Part shown: positions 1 to 9,078 of the stretch, piece by piece
How the letters are laid out: every line of letters begins with the position of its first letter
Numbering within the stretch: the first letter of the stretch is position 1
Assembly (NCBI GenBank): GCA_963742315.1
Contig: CAVULE010000013.1
Span: forward strand, 1 to 64,000
DNA: 64,000 nt
DNA from: AV69 sp963742315
GTDB lineage: Bacteria; Verrucomicrobiota; Verrucomicrobiia; Chthoniobacterales; UBA10450
Direction: 5' to 3'
Position numbers and translations under genes: made by a program
Notes under the pieces: model-generated
What the model was told of the DNA's origin: nothing
The model's database searches: none
The model's input: only the letters and a program-made list of their open reading frames with translations

Positions 1-1788
1 GAAAACATTCCCATCCAACTCGTGCTATCGCTTTGTTCAAGATGGCTGCCATCAGGGAACGAGGCGCTGCGGTCGAATACGCCGATGTTATCAAGTCCGA
101 GGAATCCGCCTTCAAAAATATTTTTGCCTCCCGAATCTTTTCGATTCACCCACCAGGTAAAGGCAAGGAGCAGTTTGTGAAAGATTGTTTCCAGAAATGC
201 GCGGTCGCCTTTACCGGTTTGTTTGCGCTCGATTTGGAAGACGCGCCAGGCCGCCCACCCGATCACGGGCGGATTAACATCGCCGAAGTTCCATTCGTAG
301 GCGGGAAGCTGGCCGTTGGGATGCTGATACCATTCGCGCACGATGGTATCGAGCTGGCCTTTGGCAAAGTGCGGATCGACCAGGGCGAGGGGAATACAAT
401 GAAAGGCGAGGTCCCATGAAGCATACCAGGGAAATTCCCAACTATCAGGCATCGACATGACGCGCTCGTTGTAAAGATGGCGCCACCTGGCGTTGCGACC
501 GTCCCAGCGGGATACCGGTGGAGGGGGACTCGCCGGATCGCCCTTAAGCCATTCCTCCACGATGTAGTAGTAGAACTGTTTAGTCCAGAGTAGCCCAGCC
601 AAGGCCTGGCGTTGAATTGCCTTGTGTTCGGACCCCAGATTAGCCGGTGCGATAGAATCATAAAATTCGTCGGCTTCGCCTTTGCGCGCGGCAAAGATTT
701 CATCAAAGTCATCGAAGAGTCGTGTTGCCCTCTCCCTCTGTCCCGCTGGGAGAGACGGCTGCGAAGCGCCAGTGAGGGCAGAAGAGTGGGTTGGGGAGAG
801 GGGGACGACGGAGTCGCCGGGTGAGGGATGATCGTTGATCCTGCGCAAGCGCAAGCGAATCGTCCGCGATTCGTTAGGCGAAATTAAAAAGCGATAATGG
901 GCGGCGGCCTTTGTCCCAAGCTTCTCCGGGTTGATAAGTTCGATCTTATTCTGAGTTACTGCGTCGTTGATAGAGTCCTTCACGAACGGACTGCGATTTG
1001 GGACGCCCCACAAACGTTCGAGGTTAGATTCGTTTTCGGTGAAGAGAAGGGCGTCGGCGTTCTCGCAATGGACTTGGTAGCGGCCAAGCACATCATGGCT
1101 GGCTTCGATCATAGCAGGCGCGCCTTCACCCAAAATTGGTTTGCGAGGATCGCGGCCCCAGCTCCAGGTATTGCGAAACCATATCGTCGGCAAAAAATGC
1201 AAGATCGCTCGGCTCTGGTCCGCGATTGATCGCGGTTGCGCGAATCAAAATATCTTCTGGGGTAGCCTTGGCGTAACTAAGCTCAATATCGAAGTAGCGA
1301 TCTTGAGCCAAAGCATTCGTCTGCCAAAGTTCGAATTCCGGCTCAGCTCGCGAGCGAGCACCGTTGCGGCGAACTAACTCCTGGTAAGGAAAGCAATTCT
1401 GCGGGTAGCGATACAACATCCGCATGTAGGAATGGGATGGTGTGTTATCGAGATGCCAGTAGAGTTCTTTGACATCTTCGCCGTGATTACCTTGCGGTCC
1501 GCTAAGTCCGAATAATCGTTCCTTTAGAATCGGGTCCTGACCGTTCCAGAAGGCCCAGGCGAAGCAGAGCCGCTGCTTGTAGTCGCAAATTCCGGCAAGG
1601 CCGTCTTCGCCCCAGCGATAAGCCCGTGAACGCGCTTGGTCATGCGTCAGGTAATTCCAGGCATCGCCGTTCGCGCTGTAATCCTCCCGCACCGTTCCCC
1701 ACTGCCGGTCGCTAAGGTATGGTCCCCACAAGTGCCAGCGCTGCTCTCGCGAATTATTTTCCTCAATACGCGCCTGTTCGGCGTTCAT
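1..1788 (-). CDS. GH63-like glucosidase (MGH1-type glycoside hydrolase), 3' part outside window, one frameshift
   Basis: The gene reads leftwards and leaves the window at base 1, so the C-terminus is missing. The N-terminus (WGPYLSDRQWGTVREDYS, then SRAYRWGEDGLAGICD) is typical of large (about 880-900 aa) cytosolic glucosidases of the GH63/MGH1 (alpha/alpha)6-barrel type, inferred to act on alpha-glucosides. The frame that starts at 1788 (ATG; 1809 is an alternative) ends at 1126. The homologous continuation (RNTWSWGRDPRKPILGEGAP) lies in another frame from base 1175 and stays open to base 1. The switch falls at an AAA run at 1176-1178, where one extra base explains everything. This may be a sequencing error or a recent mutation. 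Bases 727-828 inside the gene are a hairpin repeat read in frame. Family assignment is firm; substrate is not known. Confidence 0.75.
727..828. repeat. Hairpin repeat (CCCTCTCCC family) read in frame inside the glucosidase
   Basis: The element has a left arm rich in CCCTCTCCC, a right arm with GGGGAGAGGG, and GTGAGGG/CCCTCAC ends. It spans about 34 codons without a stop and adds a Ser/Pro-rich stretch (HPSPGDSVVPLSPTHSSALT) to the enzyme. A related copy sits in the intergenic region at 47985-48045. Confidence 0.6.
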
Positions 1789-1917
1789 GGCGCATGTTGT
1801 CGACCACATTCAGCCAAAAGCAAGTCAGGCATTACATTGTCATTGCCCCGTTTCTTCGGTGGATTCTTAAGTATCGGGAGAAGCTCTATGTCGGATATGA
1901 TCCGACACTTGGTCGCG

Positions 1918-1950
1918 CGGTATAAGCTTGATTTTGGCGCTCCTTTTTAA
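1918..1950 (+). promoter_or_regulatory. Conserved upstream block of sigma gene 1
   Basis: The stretch TATAAGCTTGATTTTGG followed by a CCTTTTT run is repeated almost unchanged at 9037-9066 before the second sigma gene. Conservation of non-coding sequence between the two paralogous modules suggests a promoter or leader element, but it could simply be residual identity from the duplication. No clear Shine-Dalgarno sequence is visible. Confidence 0.35.
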
Positions 1951-2694
1951 TTGAATCGTCCAGTGCCGGCGAGCGCACAAAATGGAGCCGTGGCTTTTAC
2001 CACCACGCAATGGAGCGTGGTCTTGGACGCGCAAGGTGAATCGCCGTCGGCCCAAGAAGCGCTGGAAAAACTCTGTCGTACCTATTGGTGGCCCCTCTAC
2101 GGTTTTGTCAGGCGGCAGGGATACTCTCCGGAGGAAGCACAAGACCTTACCCAGGGCTTCTTCGCCATGTTGCTGGAGCGAAAAGATTTCGATGCAGTTC
2201 GGCAGGAAAAGGGACGGTTGCGTTCGTATCTGCTGGCGTCACTCAAAAATTTTCTCGCGAAAGCGCACCGGCACGCGACGACGATCAAACGAGGGGAAGG
2301 CCGCCCGCTGGTGCCGTTGGAAGAGCTTCTTGTCCGAGAGCGGGCGGATCTTGAACCGGCGGATACGTTGAGTGCTGATCGAATTTACGAGCGTCGATGG
2401 GCCCTGACGCTACTGGAACAAGTACTCGCGCGACTGGGAGAGGAATATCACGTCGCGGGCAACAGCGCGTTATTCGAACAGCTAAAGCAAGTGCTGAGTA
2501 ATGAGCCGGATCGGCCCTCGCAAGCAAAGATCGCGCAGGAATTAAGGATGAACGAAAATGCGGTGAAGCAGGCATTCCATCGTCTGCGTCAGCGATATCG
2601 GTTGTTGTTGCGCGAGGAGATTGCGCAAACAGTGGCGGTGCCAGGCGATGTGGAAGAGGAGTTGCGGCATTTCATCGCGGTATTGCAAACGTAA
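1951..2694 (+). CDS. ECF-type RNA polymerase sigma factor, kinase-associated (module 1)
   Basis: The 247-aa protein has a sigma region 2-like segment (YWWPLYGFVRRQG, then EEAQDLTQGFFAMLLER at about 53-70) and a region 4 helix-turn-helix near 190-215 (QAKIAQELRMNENAVKQAFH). It belongs to the ECF-like sigma group that is encoded next to Ser/Thr kinases. In studied cases of that arrangement, phosphorylation by the partner kinase controls the sigma factor. TTG 1951 is the most upstream start. GTG 1963 aligns with the GTG start of the paralogue at 9079 and is at least as likely. The kinase gene follows 26 nt downstream, and the gene's own stop codon lies inside the GTAACC motif thought to drive that kinase. 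Confidence 0.85.
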   Translation: MNRPVPASAQNGAVAFTTTQWSVVLDAQGESPSAQEALEKLCRTYWWPLYGFVRRQGYSPEEAQDLTQGFFAMLLERKDFDAVRQEKGRLRSYLLASLKNFLAKAHRHATTIKRGEGRPLVPLEELLVRERADLEPADTLSADRIYERRWALTLLEQVLARLGEEYHVAGNSALFEQLKQVLSNEPDRPSQAKIAQELRMNENAVKQAFHRLRQRYRLLLREEIAQTVAVPGDVEEELRHFIAVLQT

Positions 2695-2719
2695 CCTCTA
2701 ACAAGATTTGGCACAGTAC
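2691..2719 (+). promoter_or_regulatory. GTAACC-N19-GTAC motif before kinase 1
   Basis: GTAACC at 2691-2696 and GTAC at 2716-2719 are separated by exactly 19 nt, as in four other copies (5623, 9843, 12829, 13411). The layout resembles an ECF-type -35/-10 promoter. It overlaps the sigma stop codon, and the GTAC lies only 1 nt before the ATG at 2721. If it is a promoter, the kinase may start at GTG 2727 on a nearly leaderless message. Confidence 0.55.
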
Positions 2720-2720
2720 T

Positions 2721-5543
2721 ATGGAGGTGAGTGATTGCCCGAAAAGTGCTGCGGAAAGAGCGAGCCGCATCTGCGGTAAATGTGGCGGCAAGATCTTCGC
2801 GGACGCGCCGCAGGGATTTTGCGGGTTATGTCTGTTTAAGACCGGTCTTGGGCCACCGGGCGAAGATGACGATTTTCTCGAATCGGCCCCGGTGGCGATG
2901 CCGACAGACTTCGACGACTACGATCTATTAAAGGAAATCGGCCGAGGTGGTCAGGGCGTGGTCTATCGTGCCCGGCAAAAAAGTCTCAACCGGACCGTTG
3001 CCTTGAAGGTTATTGGCGTTGGCCATTGGGCCAGCGAGGCACATCTAAGACGCTTCCGCCTCGAAGCCGAGGCAGCGGCCAGCCTGAATCATCCATTCAT
3101 TGTTCCAATTCACGAAATCCGTGAGCGCCACGATTGTTGTTACTTCAGTATGAACCTGGTCGATGGCGGCCAGCTCGACGAAGTAATTAAGCGTCAGGCG
3201 ATATCGATCCGTCGCGCCGCGGAACTGATTGCAAAGCTGGCGCGCACCGTGCACTACGCGCACGAGCACGGAATTCTACACCGGGACATCAAACCTGGGA
3301 ACGTTTTGCTAGATAAAGAAGGTGAACCGCATCTTACCGATTTCGGTCTGGCGCGATTAGTCGAGAGCGAAAATACCTTTACTCGCACGACGGAAATGCT
3401 GGGAACGCCGAGCTACATGGCTCCAGAGCAAGCAAACGGCAACAGTGCCGAGCTCACAGCCGCGGCAGACATCTATGGTCTCGGTGCGGTATTGTACCAA
3501 TTGCTGACTGGTAATCCTCCTTTTCTTGGAAGAAGCACCTACGAAACTGTTCGGCTGGTTTTGGAAACCGATCCGAGGCGACCGTGGTTGTTAAATCCGA
3601 AAGTAGATCGCGATCTCGCCACGATCTGTCTGAAGTGCCTGGAGAAAGATCCCCGGCGCCGTTATTCTTCTGCGCTCGCGCTGTCCAAAGATCTGGAACG
3701 CTGGCTACGACACGAGCCGATTCAGGCTCGACGAACTGGTTTCGTTAGCCGTGGAAAAAAATGGCTCCGCCGCAACCCGAGTACGGCCTTCGCTGGCGCT
3801 TCCCTCGCGGGTTTGATCGTGGCATTGAGTGTAATCATTTGGAAGAGTGACTTCGTTCATCCTCCGCCAACTACCGGCATCGCCGTCCTGCCCTTTGAAA
3901 ACCTAGGTGACAACAAAGGAGACACATTCGTCGGGGATGGCATCCAGGACGATATTTTAACCAAGCTGGCGAAGATTGCCGATCTTAAGGTGATTAGTCG
4001 CACCAGCGTGATGTCGTATCGCGGCCCGCGCGACATGCGTCAAATCAGTCGTGCACTCAATGTCTCTCATGTGCTCGAGGGAAGCGTCCGCCGGCAGGCC
4101 GGCAGAATCCACGTAAACACGCAGTTAGTCGACGCTCGCACGGATACACATGTCTGGGCGGAGGAATACGATCGCGATTTGAATGAAGTATTCGAAATTC
4201 AGGAAGAAATCGCGCAAAAGGTGGCGGAGCAGCTTCACGCCAAAGTCTCTACGGCCGAAAAATCAGCGATTGCGCGTGCGCCCACGACCGACATCGCGGC
4301 TTTCGATCTCTACACTCGGGCCAAAAATCTTTTCCTGGCAGCTACTAACAGCAATAGTGGAAAAGAGGAATTGCTCGAGGCGGCCGATCTGTTGAACCAG
4401 GCACTCGGGCGAGATCCATCTTACTTCGAAGCCTACTGCCAGCTCGGCGGAATTCATGATTTGCTTTACATCCTTGGCGATGACCACAGCTCTCGCCGTC
4501 TCGGATTGGCTGAGGCTGCGGTGGACACGGCGCTTCGTCTCCGACCCAATGCGGGTGAGGCACACCTCGCACGTGCGACTAACCTTTACAGCGGGTATCT
4601 GAATTATGACGAAGCTCTGGCTGAGCTCGAAATTGCGCGAAGGAGCTTGCCTAACGACTGGCGTGTATTCGAGCTTGTGGGTTTGATTGAGAATCGGCGG
4701 GGCAAGTTTGAAGAAGCCTTGACCGAACTGGAACGCGCCATGGAGCTGGACCCGCGCAATGTCTACCGGCTAGAACAGATTGCGCAAACCTACTGGTCTT
4801 TGCGTCGTTATCCGGAAGTAAGTGCGGTCTACGCTCGCGCTCTCGCTATTGATCCAAATAATGTTCAGCTAAGAATATACCGCGCTGCTCTCGACTTCTC
4901 TTGGAAGGCCGATACTCATGCGATGCATCAAGTGATAGACTCACTTCGGGACAATAATCCCCGCGCAGTCCACGAGATTGCCGATAGCTGGGTAGCTTGT
5001 GCGCTGGCTGACCGCGATCCTGCGCCCGTGAAGGCTGCGTTGATTGCCGCCGGAGAAAACATGCCATTTAATGACCACGCGGTGCATTTCAATCACTCGT
5101 TCGTAGAAGGCTGGATTGGGCGGCTAGAAAAGGATGAGCTTAAGGCGCGCACTGCCTTTGAAGACGCGCGGGCAGAGCAGGAGAAAGTTGTTCAAGGGCA
5201 ACCAGACTACGCACCTCCGCTGTGCGTCCTCGGCGTGATCGATGCTCTTTTGGGCCGAAAGCAAGAGGCACTAAGCGAATGCCGACGCGCAGTCGAACTT
5301 CTGCCGGTAGAGAAGGATGCATTCAACGGGCCGCTGATGATTCAATGGTTTGCCGTCAGCGCGGCGTGGGTGGGCGAAAAGGATCTCGCGATTGAACAGC
5401 TCTCCATGGCGGTTCGGGTCCCAGGACCGTTAAGCTATGGAAATCTAAAGCTGCAACCGTTTTGGGACCCGCTCCGAGGCGACCCGCGCTTCGAACAGAT
5501 CGTTAACTCCCTGGCTCCAAAAGGTGCGGAAGTAACTCATTGA
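2721..5543 (+). CDS. Membrane Ser/Thr protein kinase with TolB-like and TPR domains (module 1)
   Basis: The protein has 940 aa. A zinc-ribbon-like segment (CGKC ... CGLC, 18-37) is followed by a Hanks-type kinase domain: GRGGQG loop 74-79, VALK lysine 96, HRDIKPGN 187-194, DFG 207-209, APE 234-236, so all catalytic residues are present. A single membrane helix lies at about 355-374. The outer part begins with a TolB-N/FlgO-like domain (GIAVLPFENLG at 386) and continues with TPR repeats to the C-terminus, probably a periplasmic sensor or scaffold. Adjacent to an ECF sigma gene, it is the likely controller of that factor (inference). It is a close paralogue of the kinase at 9901. ATG 2721 is used here; GTG 2727 is possible. 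Confidence 0.88.
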   Translation: MEVSDCPKSAAERASRICGKCGGKIFADAPQGFCGLCLFKTGLGPPGEDDDFLESAPVAMPTDFDDYDLLKEIGRGGQGVVYRARQKSLNRTVALKVIGVGHWASEAHLRRFRLEAEAAASLNHPFIVPIHEIRERHDCCYFSMNLVDGGQLDEVIKRQAISIRRAAELIAKLARTVHYAHEHGILHRDIKPGNVLLDKEGEPHLTDFGLARLVESENTFTRTTEMLGTPSYMAPEQANGNSAELTAAADIYGLGAVLYQLLTGNPPFLGRSTYETVRLVLETDPRRPWLLNPKVDRDLATICLKCLEKDPRRRYSSALALSKDLERWLRHEPIQARRTGFVSRGKKWLRRNPSTAFAGASLAGLIVALSVIIWKSDFVHPPPTTGIAVLPFENLGDNKGDTFVGDGIQDDILTKLAKIADLKVISRTSVMSYRGPRDMRQISRALNVSHVLEGSVRRQAGRIHVNTQLVDARTDTHVWAEEYDRDLNEVFEIQEEIAQKVAEQLHAKVSTAEKSAIARAPTTDIAAFDLYTRAKNLFLAATNSNSGKEELLEAADLLNQALGRDPSYFEAYCQLGGIHDLLYILGDDHSSRRLGLAEAAVDTALRLRPNAGEAHLARATNLYSGYLNYDEALAELEIARRSLPNDWRVFELVGLIENRRGKFEEALTELERAMELDPRNVYRLEQIAQTYWSLRRYPEVSAVYARALAIDPNNVQLRIYRAALDFSWKADTHAMHQVIDSLRDNNPRAVHEIADSWVACALADRDPAPVKAALIAAGENMPFNDHAVHFNHSFVEGWIGRLEKDELKARTAFEDARAEQEKVVQGQPDYAPPLCVLGVIDALLGRKQEALSECRRAVELLPVEKDAFNGPLMIQWFAVSAAWVGEKDLAIEQLSMAVRVPGPLSYGNLKLQPFWDPLRGDPRFEQIVNSLAPKGAEVTH

Positions 5544-5622
5544 TTCGCTGAAGCGTTACTTCGTTGCATCGGTTGCGATGCTTTAAGGTTCACCGGCTCT
5601 TACGCCGCTCTCAAACTTTCGC

Positions 5623-5651
5623 GTAACCTCGCGCCTATTTTGGGACAGTAC
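5623..5651 (+). promoter_or_regulatory. GTAACC-N19-GTAC motif before the beta-helix gene
   Basis: GTAACC is at 5623-5628 and GTAC at 5648-5651, 19 nt apart, ending 19 nt before the ATG at 5671. The spacer begins TCGCGCC, as in the copies at 12829 and 13411. An AAAGG sequence that could serve as ribosome-binding site follows at about 5658-5662. Confidence 0.6.
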
Positions 5652-5670
5652 GGGTACAAAGGTCACGCTT

Positions 5671-8667
5671 ATGAAAAACAATTCGAATCTCGAGTCTGGG
5701 AGTTTCAACCCCCGTATTTTTCTTGGTTTTGTTTTAGGTTCGGCGGGCATTTTCCTGGCGCTCGCCAGCGTGGCAATGCCCAACGAAACTGCGTCACAGG
5801 CTGCCGCCACTTCGGGCGGCGCCAGGATCTATGTTACGACGCCGACACAGAAAATCGGTGGAATCGGCACCGGAGGCTGTTCGTTACAGGAGGCGATTTA
5901 TTCCTCCATTCTCCACGATACTTTGGATGGCGGCGCCCACGGCATTGCGATTGATGCGACCGATCCGGACCATTTCATCACCACCGAATGCGTAATGGGG
6001 ACCGGCAGTGGTGACGTCATCGTTCTCCCTAGCGGTGCAGATTTTCAACTAAAGAGCGCCCTCGACGACCCGGCCAGCCCGCTTGGCGCGGATGCCCACA
6101 ACTACATGGGCCCGACGGCGACGCCGATCATTTTTTCCACCATGACAATTGAAGCGGACGGCGCCACGTTGGAGTGGACAGGCAAAGGGAATTCACGCCT
6201 GTTCGCCATTGGGCAGGCAACGATTACAACCCCGCATGGAGTCGCATCAGGGACAGGCGGTGTGACGTTAAGAAACGCTTACGTCAAAGGTTTTCATGTC
6301 AAAGGAGGTGATGGAGGAAGCGGCGGCGGTGGTGGTGGCTTGGGCGCGGGCGGTGCGATCTATATTAATAACGGCACGCTCATCGTCGAAACGAGCACAT
6401 TTGACACGAACCGTGCAGTCGGAGGGAACGGTGACATCCTTGGCGGTGCCGGCGGCGGTGGCGGCGGCCTTTCCGGAAACGGTGGCGGTAATGGCTTTGG
6501 CGGTGGTGGCGGCGGTGGCGCTCGTGGTAACGGTGGAAAGAACAACACTGTCGGCAGTAGCGGTAGTACTGGCGGCGGTGGCGGAGGAACTCTGTTTTCC
6601 GGTGCCAACGGGCAATCTGCGAAGGCCGGCAGCGGCTCAGGCGGCTATCTATGCGGCGGTAGCGGCGGTAGCGTCAATAATCCCGACGCGCATGGGGCGA
6701 ATTGTGCCGGCGGCGGTGGCGGCGGCGCTGGCACTAGCCAGCACGGCAGCACGTGTGTTTTAGGCACCAGTGGGGATGGTGGAAATGGCGCTTACGGTGG
6801 CGGCGGCGGTGGCGGCGCTGCAAACGGTGGCAACGGTGGCTTCGGCGGCGGCGGCGGGGGTGGTGATGGCGACGGTTGCTTTGGAAACGGAGGTAGTGGT
6901 GGCTTTGGCGGTGGCGGCGGCTTTGGTGTTAGCGGCCTTGGTCCCGGACCCGGAGCGGGAGGACCGTTCGGCGGAAACGGCGACACTGAAAGCGGCGGTG
7001 GTGGCGGAGCGCTCGGTGGCGCCATTTTCAATGACGGTGGCAGCATCACGGTTCATAACAGCACTTTCACGAACAATTCCGTGGCGCGTGGTACTGGCGC
7101 GAACAACGGTGGCGACGCCGGAGGCGCGATCTTTTCTCACAACGGTTCTCTCGCGTTAGTCGATGTGACGATCGCGAAAAACGAGAGCACGGGCTCGGGT
7201 GGCGGCGTTGTAGTTTACTCGGACTCCTCGGCAAACTTTACCATCCAGGATACGATCGTCGCGAATAATGGGACGAACGAATGCTTCGTCACTGGTAACG
7301 TATCCGCCAGTGGCGTCGGCAACTTGATCATGAGCAATGGCTCGGGGACGCAACCCTTTGGCACATGCCCCGGCGTGGTGGCCACTGCCGATCCGCAGTT
7401 GCAAGCATTGCAACCTGCCAGCGTTAACGGGGGCGAGACTCCGACTATGGCAATTCCCTTGTTCAGCTCCGCGATGGGGATAGCCGACGCGATGACATCA
7501 CTTCCATACGACCAGCACAACGCCGATCGCCCGCAGCCAGACATATCGCCACGCAACGGTTTTGACGTAGGCGCTTTCACTGTGTGCAGGAGGGTCTTTT
7601 TTCCCAACCAGATTCGGTCCTGGTTTTGCAGTGAAACGCATATCCCGCCCCCACCGCCTTCAACCACTTTGACGATGCAAGCATTGCCGAGTAACGAAGG
7701 AACCACCAACCCGGCGCCCGGAACTTATAACGAGGATCAGAACAGTGTGGTTGCTATCCAGGCACTACCTACTTCCGGCAATCACTTCACAAGTTGGACG
7801 GGTAACGTCGCTCAGCCGAGTAATCCTTCAACTACGGTCACAATGAGCCAGGCGCAAACCGTTACTGCTAACTTTGCAACCGGAGCAACGTCAGCCGATT
7901 TACACATCTCGGTCACTGACGGAAAAACCGCAGCCGTGGCTGGAGCGCTGAATACCTACACGATCGTGGTTGGAAATACTGGGCCTAGCTTCGTGACTGG
8001 GGCGGTGGTGAAAGACGCGTTCCCAGCCACCTTCAGCGGCGTAACGTTCACAACGACCCAGACAGGCGGCGCGACGGGATTCCCGCTCAGCGGAAGCGGC
8101 AATATCAATAATACCTTAACGTTGCCGCCTGGAAGTGCAGTCACCTACAAAGCTACCGGCAAGCTTAGTCCCGCAGCCACTGGTACGCTGTCTGACACCG
8201 CAACCGTAACTGTGCCGAGCGGAATTACCGACCCGAACCTCGCCAACAACAGCGCGACCGACACGGACAATATTACTGTAAGCGGCGACCTTAAGGTGAC
8301 GGTGAATGATGGCAAGACAACGGCAGTTGCCGGGACCAAGGACACCTACACGATTGTCGTGACGAATGTCGGCCCAAGTAAGGTCACTGGCGCGGTCATC
8401 CACGATACCTTCTCGAGCACCTTTACCGGTGTAACCTACACCGCCACTCAAAGCGGCGGCGCTTCCGGCTTCACTGCAAGTGGCAGTGGGAATATCAGTA
8501 ATACAGTTACCATGCCACCGGCGAGTACGATCACCTACAAAGCCACCGGCACGATCAGTGCCTCCGCGACCGGTTCAATCTCGAATACGGCAACCGTGGC
8601 CGCCCCCGCTGGCGTGACTGATCCAAATACCGCCAACAACACCGCTACCGACACCGACACACTATGA
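5671..8667 (+). CDS. Glycine-rich beta-helix surface protein with InlB-like and two DUF11 repeats
   Basis: The 998-aa exported protein has a hydrophobic segment at about 16-36 as signal sequence or anchor. A CSLQEA motif (70-75, a variant of the CSLREA motif of secreted beta-helix proteins) is followed by a very glycine-rich region (roughly 205-450) embedded in parallel beta-helix repeats such as GGAIYINNGTLIVETSTF. Then come one divergent InlB B-repeat (about 670-735) and two DUF11-type beta-sandwich repeats (ADLHISVTDGKTAAV and DLKVTVNDGKTTAV). It stops right after the second DUF11 repeat, with no visible membrane anchor, sorting signal or autotransporter barrel. A GTAACC-N19-GTAC motif directly upstream ties it to the neighbouring sigma/kinase module. 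Function unknown; probably a surface or matrix protein. Confidence 0.8.
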   Translation: MKNNSNLESGSFNPRIFLGFVLGSAGIFLALASVAMPNETASQAAATSGGARIYVTTPTQKIGGIGTGGCSLQEAIYSSILHDTLDGGAHGIAIDATDPDHFITTECVMGTGSGDVIVLPSGADFQLKSALDDPASPLGADAHNYMGPTATPIIFSTMTIEADGATLEWTGKGNSRLFAIGQATITTPHGVASGTGGVTLRNAYVKGFHVKGGDGGSGGGGGGLGAGGAIYINNGTLIVETSTFDTNRAVGGNGDILGGAGGGGGGLSGNGGGNGFGGGGGGGARGNGGKNNTVGSSGSTGGGGGGTLFSGANGQSAKAGSGSGGYLCGGSGGSVNNPDAHGANCAGGGGGGAGTSQHGSTCVLGTSGDGGNGAYGGGGGGGAANGGNGGFGGGGGGGDGDGCFGNGGSGGFGGGGGFGVSGLGPGPGAGGPFGGNGDTESGGGGGALGGAIFNDGGSITVHNSTFTNNSVARGTGANNGGDAGGAIFSHNGSLALVDVTIAKNESTGSGGGVVVYSDSSANFTIQDTIVANNGTNECFVTGNVSASGVGNLIMSNGSGTQPFGTCPGVVATADPQLQALQPASVNGGETPTMAIPLFSSAMGIADAMTSLPYDQHNADRPQPDISPRNGFDVGAFTVCRRVFFPNQIRSWFCSETHIPPPPPSTTLTMQALPSNEGTTNPAPGTYNEDQNSVVAIQALPTSGNHFTSWTGNVAQPSNPSTTVTMSQAQTVTANFATGATSADLHISVTDGKTAAVAGALNTYTIVVGNTGPSFVTGAVVKDAFPATFSGVTFTTTQTGGATGFPLSGSGNINNTLTLPPGSAVTYKATGKLSPAATGTLSDTATVTVPSGITDPNLANNSATDTDNITVSGDLKVTVNDGKTTAVAGTKDTYTIVVTNVGPSKVTGAVIHDTFSSTFTGVTYTATQSGGASGFTASGSGNISNTVTMPPASTITYKATGTISASATGSISNTATVAAPAGVTDPNTANNTATDTDTL

Positions 8668-9078
8668 GATTGCGCTGGCACTCTCGCTGACAGCGTGACC
8701 TAGAGGCGATTAGGAGGACGAGACAGCGCTCGAGCTTGTCTACTCAAGCCTGCTTACGCGCCTCATAGAGTGCGCGGCTACTACCTACCCGACGAGAAAT
8801 CGGCCAGGAAGAAAACGGCGTGCTGTAATTTGGCTAACGATAACTTCTGCAAAGCGTGCCTTACTTTTCTGTGGTGGCAGCCGTGCCGGCTGCAATGTGT
8901 TTCCTGCTGTGCAGGCGACACGCCTGCCTCTACAGAGACCAGAAACGCCACGGCAATCGAAAATCTGGAATCGACAATTGCCCCACTTCCAGTTCTAACC
9001 GAAGAGGAAGCTGCGGCGTAGGATATAGTCCAACGCTATAAGCTTGATTTCGGACGCACCTTTTACTTAAATTGCCGA
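8668..9078. other. Intergenic region with a small hairpin repeat
   Basis: No convincing gene is visible in these 411 bases. Bases 8878-8934 hold a repeat unit with two short palindromes (GCAGCCGTGCCGGCTGC and GCAGGCGACACGCCTGC) of the interspersed kind seen across the window. The last 45 bases contain the block conserved upstream of both sigma genes. Confidence 0.6.
9037..9066 (+). promoter_or_regulatory. Conserved upstream block of sigma gene 2
   Basis: TATAAGCTTGATTTCGG followed by a CCTTTTA run matches the block before the first sigma gene (1918-1950). It is a candidate promoter or leader, and shared ancestry of the duplicated modules is the alternative explanation. Confidence 0.35.

Noticed and set aside
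6268..7140. Long open frames on both strands opposite the glycine-rich region
   Set aside because: They are by-products of GGT/GGC-rich coding sequence; translations are Ala/Thr/Val or Pro runs without domains, while the plus-strand frame has clear secreted-protein features.
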